A stretch of DNA of 64,000 bases from Glycocaulis abyssi (lineage in GTDB: Bacteria > Pseudomonadota > Alphaproteobacteria > Caulobacterales > Maricaulaceae), in the NCBI RefSeq assembly GCF_041429775.1, contig NZ_CP163421.1, positions 1,506,001-1,570,000 of the forward strand, written 5' to 3'. Below, in pieces: positions 44,375 through 52,973 of the stretch (positions are counted from its first letter, which is position 1; each line of letters begins with the position of its first letter). Both the position numbers and the translations under genes were made by a program. A model generated the notes under the pieces. That model was not told where the DNA came from. It did no database searches and saw nothing but the letters and a program-made list of their open reading frames with translations.

Positions 44375-45298
44375 TTAGTAGAGTCTGTTCGCCTTTCTTT
44401 CTGGGTTGATGTGGTTGGTCAAGGCCCGGTGAGCGGCGCTTGCGCGTAGCTCAAGCGAACCGGGCCGGGGGTGACGTGTTCGCTCGGCGTAGACACAAGG
44501 TGCGAGCCCGCCGAGTGCGGTGTGCGGTCTCTCGGTGTTGTAGTCGATCCTCCATGCCTCGATCAGGTCGCGCGCTTCGCCGAGCGAGGAGAACAGGTGT
44601 TCGTTCAGGCACTCGTCCCTGAACCGGCCATTGAAGCTTTCCACGAACGCGTTCTGGGTGGGCTTTCCGGGTGCGATGTAATGCCACTCCACACCGCTGT
44701 CCTTCTGCCATCGCAGGATCGCGTGACTGGTCAGTTCGGTGCCATTGTCGCTGACGATCATGCGCGGCTTTCCTCGCCGCTCGATCAGACGATCAAGCTC
44801 ACGGGCCACGCGCACGCCTGACAGCGAGGTATCGACCACGACGGCTAAGGCCTCTCGCGTGAAGTTGTCGACCACGCATAGCGTCCGGAAGCGCCGCCCG
44901 TCGATTAGAGCGTCGGAGACGAAGTCGAGGCTCCAGCGATGGTTCGCCGCCGCAGGCAACAGTATCGGGCGACGGGTTCCAACCGACCGCTTGCGGCCAC
45001 GCCGCCGACGGACCGCCAGCCCTTCTTCCCGGTAGAGCCGGTAGACCTTCTTGTGGTTCGCATAAAGACCCTCCCGTTCCAGCAGGATGCCAAGCCGACG
45101 ATAGCCGAACCGGCGGCGCTCGCCTGCCAGATCGCGCAAGCGAGCTCGCAAGGCGTCATCACCACCAGAACGCTTCTGATACTGGAACGTGGAGCGATCA
45201 AGTTCTGCAAGGGCACACGCCCGACGCTCGCTCAGCCCGTGCCTGGTCACCATGTGGTGCACGGCCTGGCGCTTGACGTCGGGCGTCAGAAGTTTTTT
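44375..45298 (-). CDS. IS3 transposase OrfB, made by -1 frameshift (copy 2)
   Basis: The DDE core is complete ([22 protein letters not shown]). Translation differs from copy 1 by one residue, VVDNF instead of VVDDF. Expressed as OrfAB through the frameshift site; the helicase gene runs in the opposite direction. Confidence 0.9.
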   Translation of the reverse strand, partial: KKLLTPDVKRQAVHHMVTRHGLSERRACALAELDRSTFQYQKRSGGDDALRARLRDLAGERRRFGYRRLGILLEREGLYANHKKVYRLYREEGLAVRRRRGRKRSVGTRRPILLPAAANHRWSLDFVSDALIDGRRFRTLCVVDNFTREALAVVVDTSLSGVRVARELDRLIERRGKPRMIVSDNGTELTSHAILRWQKDSGVEWHYIAPGKPTQNAFVESFNGRFRDECLNEHLFSSLGEARDLIEAWRIDYNTERPHTALGGLAPCVYAERTRHPRPGSLELRASAAHRALTNHINPERKANRLY

Positions 45299-45552
45299 GA
45301 GGCGAGGTCCTTCAGGGCCGCATTGTCCAGCATCGCATCGGCCAGAAGCCGCTTCAGCCGGTTGTTCTCCAGCTCCAGCGACTTTAGGCGCTGGGCATCG
45401 GATACTGTCATGCCGCCGAACTTCGCCTTGTATTTGTAAAACGTCGCGTCGGAGATGCCGTACTTGCGGCAGACCTCCTTCGTGCTCACACCAGCATCGT
45501 GCTCCCTGAGCATGCCGATGATCTGCTCCTCCGAATAACGGCTCTTGCGCAT
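45286..45552 (-). CDS. IS3 transposase OrfA (copy 2)
   Basis: 88 aa, identical in translation to OrfA of copy 1, with the same HTH and leucine-rich tail. The slippery A AAA AAC heptamer is at 45292-45298 before its stop. Confidence 0.92.
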   Translation of the reverse strand: MRKSRYSEEQIIGMLREHDAGVSTKEVCRKYGISDATFYKYKAKFGGMTVSDAQRLKSLELENNRLKRLLADAMLDNAALKDLASKNF

Positions 45553-45855
45553 GGTCCATCCTCTTTTCGATGGACTCTACCATTCAATGGCCGGAATTCA
45601 CGGGGCTGGGTCAAGCGCCGTGGCCGCATCCTGCGCCGCTCGCCAGGAAAGGAACGGGCACTAATTCATGATTTCATTGTAGTATTGCCGGATGGCTATG
45701 AAACAGGGTCGGACTATGCCAAGCGCCTGATCAAATCCGAGCTTGGCCGCGTTGCTGAGTTCTCTTCCCTATCCGAGAACCGCTCAGAAGCCTACCATAC
45801 GCTTGCTCCCGTGTTGCGGGCCTATGATCTCGAACATATGGTCTAAAGACGATTC

Positions 45856-47118
45856 CTATTCAACAGGGTCAGGTAGTTCGATATTTTCATCGCCTGTTTC
45901 CTTCCTGTATCTTTCGAGCAGAGTCTTTTCCGGCATTGTTGACGAGCCGAGCATATATAAGAGAAGCTCTCTCAAGGTCACCGAACTACTATTTGATATT
46001 CGCTGACTGGATGAATTCCACATCAAACCCTCATATGGGGCTTCGGTGAGATTGCCAGGAAGCTTCCCGCAGACCTTCATCGCATCATTAAGCGACATAT
46101 TCTTGGTGAGGCGGGCAACAACTTCCGTCATGATCTTTAACCCAATCGGCCGGAAAAGGACGTGGCCACCGTGGCCTCCACGATGCGTGAGAACAACAGC
46201 TTCAGTATCCTTGGCACGGAAAAAATCGTCGAGAGGCTTGAACTGCTTTGAGATGCCTTCGAAGTAACGCTTCGCAAAATCGAAATAGCGTTGAAGTTCT
46301 TCATCCACCGGACGGGCACGCTTTAAATCCGCTTTTGACTTTTTTAGGTCGGTGTTTGCAGACGAGAAAAGAACCTCCAAAACGTCATATAATGCACCGA
46401 TAGTTGTAAGGCTTTTTGTATTTTTTGAAGACAAGTTATTACTTGCCACGAATGCAACGCGATCTCCATGAAAATATTTAGTCTCTTCGATAAGCCTTCT
46501 AACACTGATGGCTATCACATCATCTTCGTCAAGAGCGATAATGTCTCCCTTAGATACAGGCTTTGCCGTCTTATTAAGTGTCGTGAAAAGACGCCTCGTT
46601 CTCTCCAGTCCTTTTGCATCGGACTTATGAGCAACAAATATGACCGACACTTCATCGAGTGGGTCCTGCTCCAGCCCATCTTTGATAGCCTTCTTGATAC
46701 CGGAGAGGCGGTGTTGTCCATCAAGTGCGAAGAGCCTCTCCTCACCATTCAAGGTCAGGAAGCCAACCGAACTGATCGTTTCTTCTGATACCTTTTGAAC
46801 GAAGTCAGCTTGGCCTTTGCTACTAAGTGTATCAATTGAACTCCAATTCGGCCTTCCGCCGTACGTCGCAACTACCAAGGAGTTGAAGAATCGTTCGTCT
46901 TGATTCTGAATATAGTCAGCTATTTGCTTGCTGCGTACATTTTTTAAACTTCGCTGTATCATATCTGACAACTTCTTATTTTTATGAATTTCGTCTGCAT
47001 AACTGACGCGCTGCGCAATCTCGTCTAGTGGCATCAGACATGAATAGTAGACCCAACTACCCATGACCCCACGGAGAGCTGGAAGGACGATCTCTTGGTT
47101 CTTTTTCTTGGTTGTCAT
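45856..47118 (-). CDS. DndB-like DGQHR-domain protein
   Basis: The 420-aa protein contains FALDGQHRLSGIKKAI (near residue 130), the DGQHR motif that defines DndB-type proteins, preceded by VYYSCLMPLDEIAQRVSYADEI and followed by RTRRLFTTLNKTAKPVSKGD. DndB regulates dnd operons and binds DNA in known systems. Here it lies at the end of the ssp-type operon, overlapping the GIY-YIG gene by 4 bp, and converges on the helicase gene 9 bp away. A role in regulating or modulating modification is likely; the CTGGA dyads at 52842-52920 are candidate targets. Confidence 0.85.
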   Translation of the reverse strand: MTTKKKNQEIVLPALRGVMGSWVYYSCLMPLDEIAQRVSYADEIHKNKKLSDMIQRSLKNVRSKQIADYIQNQDERFFNSLVVATYGGRPNWSSIDTLSSKGQADFVQKVSEETISSVGFLTLNGEERLFALDGQHRLSGIKKAIKDGLEQDPLDEVSVIFVAHKSDAKGLERTRRLFTTLNKTAKPVSKGDIIALDEDDVIAISVRRLIEETKYFHGDRVAFVASNNLSSKNTKSLTTIGALYDVLEVLFSSANTDLKKSKADLKRARPVDEELQRYFDFAKRYFEGISKQFKPLDDFFRAKDTEAVVLTHRGGHGGHVLFRPIGLKIMTEVVARLTKNMSLNDAMKVCGKLPGNLTEAPYEGLMWNSSSQRISNSSSVTLRELLLYMLGSSTMPEKTLLERYRKETGDENIELPDPVE

Positions 47119-47642
47119 CTAAACGCCCTCCTTTGTGCTTTTATTGTCGCTTCAACATCTCCTTCAGCCATTGGCGGCAATAGCGCACCATTAAGCTGCT
47201 TCTCGATTTCTTCGAGTTGATCGGATGTAGTCTCGGGCGATACTGGTGCGTAGTAAAATCTGAGCACAGCGCGCCAAGAGCTTATCATTCTGGCAATGCG
47301 TGCCCTTTTCGCGACTTTTTTCATGTTGAGATAGTCACGGTACCGCTCTCTCAGTGATCTTTGGGATTTTCGCCCCGCGATGCCGATGTAGAGAACGTAG
47401 CAGTGCGGCGGAAGAGACGCGACTTCCGAGCAGATTGCGAATGCGTAAATCCCTCGGCGATCACTTGGCACATTTTCAATATGTTCGTCGCCGTACGGAA
47501 TTGATTCCCAATGGAGATCGTTCTCCGGAGATGGAAATTTGGAGATTTGATTTGGCGAAAGTGTGAACTGAATATGGTACTTAGCTATCGCATTCGCTGC
47601 GCTGTCTACAAAATCATCAATTTGGTCAAAATCTATCGGCAT
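47115..47642 (-). CDS. GIY-YIG-like nuclease family protein
   Basis: The 175-aa protein has RRGIYAFAICSEV and, 20 residues later, CYVLYIGIAGRKSQRSLRERYRDYL, matching the GIY and YIG elements with the conserved Arg that follows. The C-terminal Glu of the fold may be in EKQLNGALLPPMAEGD. Its place between sspD and the DndB-like gene, with 4-bp overlap to the latter, suggests a nuclease that acts in this phosphorothioation locus. It could restrict, or help nick during modification; neither is shown. Confidence 0.75.
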   Translation of the reverse strand: MPIDFDQIDDFVDSAANAIAKYHIQFTLSPNQISKFPSPENDLHWESIPYGDEHIENVPSDRRGIYAFAICSEVASLPPHCYVLYIGIAGRKSQRSLRERYRDYLNMKKVAKRARIARMISSWRAVLRFYYAPVSPETTSDQLEEIEKQLNGALLPPMAEGDVEATIKAQRRAFR

Positions 47643-47656
47643 TTTTCATTCTAGAA

Positions 47657-48496
47657 TTATTTGTGGCATGCAAGGCAGCCTTTTGACTGCCCGAATAGCT
47701 CATCGATATCGATGTCCTCGCCAACGCTTCGTAATGGATTGGTTTGGCGCTTGGCCTTCACGCGCTCAAGTCGCTTCTCGTAGTCTTCCTTGATCTGCTT
47801 TACCCGCTCTGGCCGCGTCAACTCGTCCAGTGACTCCCCCTGCGACCAGGTGAACGGAGAGCCCTGTTCGACGGCGTCCTTTTCGTATGACTTCGCTTCC
47901 TCGAATGCCTCAGGGTGCTGCTCTTTCAGTCGTACCCACTCAATTTTTTGCTGGTAGAAGCAAAAGGTGCAGCCGCTCCGCGAGCGCCAGTCGTAGTATC
48001 TAGGCAGCCCAAGCCCCGCCGATTCCAGAATGTCGTGAACGCCCGGCTTGTCGATCCCGGCATCCTTGAACGGCAACACGATCTTGAGCCGTTCGTTCTT
48101 CGAGCTGTAGCCTTCCCGATACTCTTCGTCCGAACGTATCGCGACATAGCTGTAGACGGTATTGCCTTCCTCCAGAATTGGCTTCAGCCAGAGCTCAAAG
48201 GGCCTGAGCTTAAGCTGCCGGGTACACCATCGGGTTTGAGGCGACGGCAAGAAGTTATTGTACTGCTTGAGCCAAAAATCAAAGTCCCTGTCCGGATTGA
48301 GGCGCAAAATGGCTTTGCCCAGGAATCCTTCGAGACGTCCAAGAAATTCGTAAACCTCGGGAAGCTCCTTGCCAGTATCCGTAAAAAAATATTCGATATC
48401 CAGTTCAGGGCGGTGCTGACGCATGTAAACAGCCAAGGCGGCACTATCTTTGCCTCCTGAAATGCCGAGAACGTGCTTTTCCAATGCGTTCGTCAC
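47657..48496 (-). CDS. sspD: PAPS-reductase-like ATP pyrophosphatase (SspD/DndC family)
   Basis: The 279-aa protein begins with the PP-loop VLGISGGKDSAALAVYM (residues 9-25) and has Cys residues in RWCTRQLKL, SGCTFCFYQ and KGCLACHK, suitable for a 4Fe-4S cluster. These belong to the SspD/DndC group, which activates DNA with ATP for sulfur insertion. It overlaps the sspC stop by 4 bp (ATGA). With a cysteine desulfurase, a DUF4007 protein and a large ATPase next to it, the assignment to an Ssp-type modification set is strong. Confidence 0.88.
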   Translation of the reverse strand: MTNALEKHVLGISGGKDSAALAVYMRQHRPELDIEYFFTDTGKELPEVYEFLGRLEGFLGKAILRLNPDRDFDFWLKQYNNFLPSPQTRWCTRQLKLRPFELWLKPILEEGNTVYSYVAIRSDEEYREGYSSKNERLKIVLPFKDAGIDKPGVHDILESAGLGLPRYYDWRSRSGCTFCFYQQKIEWVRLKEQHPEAFEEAKSYEKDAVEQGSPFTWSQGESLDELTRPERVKQIKEDYEKRLERVKAKRQTNPLRSVGEDIDIDELFGQSKGCLACHK

Positions 48497-51400
48497 GACA
48501 CAGCCCTTTCTGCCTCGTCCTCCAAGTTCTCCGGCATGTAGCGAGCACTGAGTTCAGCAAGGGCGGCTAGCAGCAGACGGCGGTTCTTCTCGTCTCCGGC
48601 GTCAATGACGCTTTCAAGACGGGAAATGATATCGTCGATTTCTTTTCGGTCACCCTCCGTTACCTCGAATTCTGCATGGACCGGCGCAGGTCTTCCGTTG
48701 ACGCCGATCACGACGGCCATGGCATGCCGCTTGTCCACACGACCTTTAACGCGCGCGAAGTTCTCGGATCGAATGAACTTCTGCGCGAGGTCCGTTAGCT
48801 CTACAGCGGCACTATCAAGGTCTGGATCAGTCCAGTCCCGCGGCGGCTTGTTCGCGGCCAAGCTTGCAATGCCCTCAACGTCTGCCGCCTTCGCCTCGAA
48901 CGAAGCCAAGCGGCTGACGAAGGCATTTAGCCGAAAGTCGCCACTGACCTGCATGACGTTTTCTGCCCGCGCCCTCAGTTCGGCGAGTGCTTGCGGGGAC
49001 ATATTGGGAACTTGCAGCTCACCTAGCATCAGCTCCGTCAATCGCCGTAGCATTGACGGATATGACGTCATAAGCTCTTCGAGGCCATCGCGAACATCGT
49101 CTACTAGGGAAGTAATCGCCTTTTCATTATCAAGCACACCTCGCTCGCCGAACGCAGCAGGTATGTCGTCAAAAAGAAACTTATTAGGGTCATTTGCAAG
49201 CTTGAACAGATCACGGACGCGGATTGCATTGGCGGACAACTGCGACGTACGTTTTGTCCACGGTTGAAGCCGGTCATAGATCGCAATCAGCCCGCGGGCG
49301 ACATCGATGGGCGCTAGGTGGGCTAGACTGTTCTCTGCATCTAATTCGCGAACAACCTCGGCCATGCTCGACAACAAACGCCTCGACAAAGCAGACAAAT
49401 CCATCCAGCGAAGCTGGATGTCTCCAGGGGCTTTCGCCAGGATTTCGACATCGATGTCTTTGAAACGAGCCTGGAACACGCCTTCACGGTAGAGGGCAAC
49501 TTCTTCACGTCGAGAGAGAATGAAAGCGACCACAAGCACGGGCATCACACCGTCTTTGATTCCGAAAGGCGGAGCAGACCAGAGATCGTATATCTCGGAT
49601 ACACTCACCGTGCGGTCCTCTGCGTCCCGCAAAAAGCGGACAGTCGCTTGCCACAGCGGCGAAAGGCCGAATTCATCATTTTGGGGCGGTTCGCAAAAAC
49701 GCCAAATGCCGTTTTGACAAACATGCAAGCCTGTTGCCTCCAAAAGCGAAGCGTACAGACCGCCTTCAGCGGGGAAGCCCTCAATGCCTAGCCGGGCACG
49801 ACCCTCATGCAACACCATCGCCCGTAACAAAGCGTTCTGAGCCGCAACGGCGTTGCTTGATGGTTTTACCCGATTGAGCAGCTCGTTGTTGAGGCGCGGT
49901 GATTGCGGGAATCTGCGTCCTGCAAGTTCTGAGGCGACATTATTGAGCTCGGCATGAAGCCATTGCTGGGGCTGTCGGTTTTTCTGATACCAGGTCGCAT
50001 TGTCGAAGGCGCGACGGATTTCTTCTTCAAGTTGCCCCTGTAGCGCGGCATAACGTGCCTGCACCTCACGTTGCGCGACAGCATCGCCTGCAAGATCAGG
50101 ATGCTCCTCTTGCACCTCAGCAAGCGCAATGAGTTCCCGCGCAAGGTCAGTTATGGCCCAGGCCCGTTGCGACAGGCCAGTCACAATGTCCCAATCGCGA
50201 GACTCCCGCGCAGCCTCACGACAGATCTTCTGCGCCGTATCGGCGGTTTCACCTTCTGTCGGAACGGCAAGAAGGAACTCGCCGATTGTACCGCTCTTCG
50301 GAGAGTACGACCGTGCATGATCGATCAGACTGCTTAACGAAGCGATCTCGACGTCGAACCAGCGCAATGCGCCAGTTTCATGATAGTGCCTTTTTGCAAG
50401 AACCGGCTGCAGTCCCGCCAGCCGCTGCATCATGGATAGATCGACCTCCTGCACATGATGCATGGCTTCTTCAACAGCGCGGTCGATGTCAAAATCGCTA
50501 CCGGCATAGATTGCGTAGGCGTCGGCAAATCTGCGGAAGATTACGAGCGACCAGGCTTTCAACTGGTCAAGCGCAGCCGTGATCCTCTTCGATGACACAC
50601 CACCTACGCAGGCACCTAGAAGCTCGACAGTCGGAAGCAAACCGGAACGCTCTTTGAACAAGTCTATCAGTGCGATGGACTTGAGGAGCTGGATGTGAAG
50701 CGCGTCACCCCCGAGGGCCTCGCATCGTTCGATAGCTTCGGCCGCCATTGCCCATCGATGCCCATCAGGGGATGCGAGAATTGAAGGTTCGAGGTTGACA
50801 CGCAGATAGTCCCACAGGCGATCTGGCTCGTAGAGGGTATCCTCGTCGTGATTACGAATGAAATCCTGAAAGCCGGAAGGTTCAGCCGAGTTCAGGAAGC
50901 CGAATATGCTGCGTTGGTTTTGTCCGAAGCGTCGCCTCGAGATCGGACCCAACAGACAAGCGACAACCGGATGGAGAGGCCAGCAACTCTCAAGCGCCTG
51001 AGGCAGGTGTTCAGAGGCCGTAGGGCGTTGACGCTTAACCTCTGCTGCCACCAAGGATGCGAGCTTGCCCGCCTTGACGGAGCCGCGGCCATTTTCAATG
51101 GCGCGAGATATAAGCTCGATCTGCTCTTCTCCGGCGGCGTTTACCGGAAGATCGATGTAACGGCCTTGAATCTTCGACCACTCGTCCCGCATTTCCCGGG
51201 ATAGCCTATTTGCGTATTCTTCGAACGCCTGGTGCAAAATGCCAATGACAATGAGGCGCCCGTTGCTGCGCGAGGCGGCTTCGGCAAGAAGCTGGAAAAG
51301 GTAGACGTCAGTTCCCTCTTGAGCGGCCGATTCAAGGAACTTTCCCATTTCGTCAATAAAGAGAACGATACCGCCTTCGCTTCGCGGATGCCTTTGTGAC

Positions 51401-51873
51401 AGCTCCATTAGCGTGGAAACGACTGCATCATCCGTCCAGCCTTTGCGCTTCGAGGCACTGGCAAGGCCCCTCCCTTCAAGCGCTTCGCCAATAACACGTG
51501 CAGCATCGTCGCGACGGCCGACCACAGGAATTGTAATCCATCCCCTTGTCCGCAACGGCAGCGCCGCGCGAACTTTGCTGGCAACGTCCCTGCCAACTGC
51601 AACTTCCACCGCTTCTTGAAGCTCGTTATTCCCGTCCAAGAGGGCGCTAAGAGCTACAACCAGACTCGACTTGCCGCTGCCGTAAGGTCCCGTCCAGGTA
51701 AATGCGGCATGACCAGTTTCAGCAACGTGTTGACCAACGGCAAGCAAGACATCTGCGGAAGACTTAGGGCAGACATAGCCCTCAAGTGCGGCAATGTCGT
51801 CGTAATCGGCATCAATTCGGATTGAGCGTTGAAAGCGTCGGGCAATATGTACGGTATCGGCAAGCACCATCAC
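48493..51873 (-). CDS. sspC: Large P-loop ATPase of the Ssp phosphorothioation set
   Basis: The 1126-aa protein has Walker A TGPYGSGKSSLVVAL (near residue 61) and Walker B GIVLFIDEMGKFLE (Asp near 174), then a long helical region with no other recognised domain. In Ssp loci SspC is a P-loop ATPase between SspB and SspD, and order and overlaps (4 bp on both sides) match here. It is expected to couple ATP use to nicking and sulfur insertion by SspB and SspD. Identification rests mostly on gene order. Confidence 0.8.
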   Translation of the reverse strand: MMVLADTVHIARRFQRSIRIDADYDDIAALEGYVCPKSSADVLLAVGQHVAETGHAAFTWTGPYGSGKSSLVVALSALLDGNNELQEAVEVAVGRDVASKVRAALPLRTRGWITIPVVGRRDDAARVIGEALEGRGLASASKRKGWTDDAVVSTLMELSQRHPRSEGGIVLFIDEMGKFLESAAQEGTDVYLFQLLAEAASRSNGRLIVIGILHQAFEEYANRLSREMRDEWSKIQGRYIDLPVNAAGEEQIELISRAIENGRGSVKAGKLASLVAAEVKRQRPTASEHLPQALESCWPLHPVVACLLGPISRRRFGQNQRSIFGFLNSAEPSGFQDFIRNHDEDTLYEPDRLWDYLRVNLEPSILASPDGHRWAMAAEAIERCEALGGDALHIQLLKSIALIDLFKERSGLLPTVELLGACVGGVSSKRITAALDQLKAWSLVIFRRFADAYAIYAGSDFDIDRAVEEAMHHVQEVDLSMMQRLAGLQPVLAKRHYHETGALRWFDVEIASLSSLIDHARSYSPKSGTIGEFLLAVPTEGETADTAQKICREAARESRDWDIVTGLSQRAWAITDLARELIALAEVQEEHPDLAGDAVAQREVQARYAALQGQLEEEIRRAFDNATWYQKNRQPQQWLHAELNNVASELAGRRFPQSPRLNNELLNRVKPSSNAVAAQNALLRAMVLHEGRARLGIEGFPAEGGLYASLLEATGLHVCQNGIWRFCEPPQNDEFGLSPLWQATVRFLRDAEDRTVSVSEIYDLWSAPPFGIKDGVMPVLVVAFILSRREEVALYREGVFQARFKDIDVEILAKAPGDIQLRWMDLSALSRRLLSSMAEVVRELDAENSLAHLAPIDVARGLIAIYDRLQPWTKRTSQLSANAIRVRDLFKLANDPNKFLFDDIPAAFGERGVLDNEKAITSLVDDVRDGLEELMTSYPSMLRRLTELMLGELQVPNMSPQALAELRARAENVMQVSGDFRLNAFVSRLASFEAKAADVEGIASLAANKPPRDWTDPDLDSAAVELTDLAQKFIRSENFARVKGRVDKRHAMAVVIGVNGRPAPVHAEFEVTEGDRKEIDDIISRLESVIDAGDEKNRRLLLAALAELSARYMPENLEDEAERAVS

Positions 51874-52829
51874 GCCGCCTCTTCGGATTTCTTAGGTTGA
51901 TAGTCGAGGCTTGCGTATCTGAGCGCAGCATCGGTGCCCAGGGACACCCCCCGTATGACTTGCTTGAGGCCCGCCGTTTCAGACCAGCGGAATGAACCGG
52001 CCGAAAAGTCCTCAATGGCTATCAGCCGATCAGCAACCTCGCCCTCGTCAAGCAGGAACACTCTGCCGGGCGAGCCGGCCTCGTGGGCAATAGCCTCAAA
52101 AGAAAGGGTTTTTGCACTCGTATATGATCGCCAAAAATCGATCAATGCGTAGAGAAAAACACCATCCCCCAAAGTCGACTTGGGACCCCGGACAAAGCGG
52201 AAACCGTCGCGGCGTCCGAGCGCCTTGATCAGACCGAGCTCGGCAAGCGGTGACTCAAGTGTATCTTCGGGCGATGCGCTCGACGCTGCAGGCCGCGCGA
52301 CATAAGTTCGTAGAAAACAATCAACATCCCGCTTGATTGTACTCTCGGACACCCGCGGCCAATTCCGTTCTTTTGCAACCTTTTCGAGCCCCTTGACGAG
52401 ACGCTCACGCTCGAAGGTCAGGCCGGAAAAATTATTGAAACACCAATACCATGTGGTCTTGTCAGGCCGCCCGGCGAGATGCCAATGGATCAGCCATAGA
52501 CTCGCAGGGTGCTCCATAAACGGATCGAGACCCTCCGCACCGAAGAGGCGCGCTCCAAGGCCCGTGGCGCAAAGCTCGTTTGGCCTCTCACCCTCTGCAA
52601 TTATACCGCAGCAGGTGGCCCAATGGCGCATCGAAGACACCATGTTTTTTCCGACGCCTAAACGCGCGATGGCATCGTCACGTGTGAAAGCCGCCTTGCT
52701 GTCAGGGTCACCGGTGCGTTCCGCAACGGCGTCATACGCCTTCTTCAGCCATCCATAGCGAAGCGGAAAGGTCTCGTGACCCGAAAATTGGGGTTTGTAA
52801 GCGTCCTGAAAAATTGGTCCTCGTGGCAT
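51870..52829 (-). CDS. sspB: DUF4007 protein (SspB-type nicking component)
   Basis: The 319-aa protein has the DUF4007 signature SGHETFPLRYGWLKKAYDAV at residues 16-35, then ARLGVGKNMVSSMRHWATCCGI and WYWCFNNFSG, typical of the family. SspB of Ssp systems is a DUF4007 protein that nicks DNA during single-strand phosphorothioation. It is the first gene of a leftward operon and divergent from sspA, with 144 bp between them holding two identical-type dyads. Confidence 0.88.
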   Translation of the reverse strand: MPRGPIFQDAYKPQFSGHETFPLRYGWLKKAYDAVAERTGDPDSKAAFTRDDAIARLGVGKNMVSSMRHWATCCGIIAEGERPNELCATGLGARLFGAEGLDPFMEHPASLWLIHWHLAGRPDKTTWYWCFNNFSGLTFERERLVKGLEKVAKERNWPRVSESTIKRDVDCFLRTYVARPAASSASPEDTLESPLAELGLIKALGRRDGFRFVRGPKSTLGDGVFLYALIDFWRSYTSAKTLSFEAIAHEAGSPGRVFLLDEGEVADRLIAIEDFSAGSFRWSETAGLKQVIRGVSLGTDAALRYASLDYQPKKSEEAA

Positions 52830-52841
52830 GCCACCTTCTTC

Positions 52842-52920
52842 CTGGATATATTGTCCAGCTCGACTTTAACCTACAAAATATGGTATGGTCAAACTTATTT
52901 CTGGAGGTTTCGTCCAGAAA
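52842..52920. promoter_or_regulatory. Two CTGGA-N7-TCCAG dyads in the sspA/sspB divergent promoter
   Basis: CTGGA-TATATTG-TCCAG (52842-52858) and CTGGA-GGTTTCG-TCCAG (52901-52917, extended to TTTCTGGA/TCCAGAAA at 52898-52920) share both arms and spacer length; starts are 59 bp apart. They bracket the centre of the intergenic region and look like operator sites for one regulator controlling both directions. Each arm contains CCA on one strand, the core of the known Ssp modification site. Confidence 0.75.
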
Positions 52921-52973
52921 GTCTCTAACGCGCTGTCAGCGGGCAATGTAGAGCCTAACATCAAACCAAGGGC

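Larger units (their letters stand above)
44346..45613 (-). mobile_element. IS3-family insertion sequence, copy 2 (1268 bp)
   Basis: Same length and ends as copy 1 at 20069-21336 (terminal TGACCCAGCCCCGTGA inverted repeats), in opposite orientation. Flanked by a 4-bp direct repeat AGCG (44342-44345 and 45614-45617). Near-identity of the two copies and clean target repeats point to a recent transposition, either into or out of the island. Confidence 0.95.
42412..45846 (+). pseudogene. PLD/SF2 helicase of a phosphorothioation restriction module, split by IS3 copy 2
   Basis: The first part (42412-44345) has an N-terminal PLD-like domain (YHDKVGIITDE and VVFAGSANES) and SF2 motifs: FDLATGAGKTITAI (I), WIGDECHHH (II), IGLSATP (III), RCLDEGIDVPA (V). 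The IS lies inside motif VI. Joining 44345 to 45618 restores ...QFVQRRGRILRRSPGKE and a single 720-aa frame ending at 45846. The family is the DNA phosphorothioation system restriction enzyme type. As it stands the helicase loses motif VI and everything after, so it is almost surely inactive. Confidence 0.88.
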
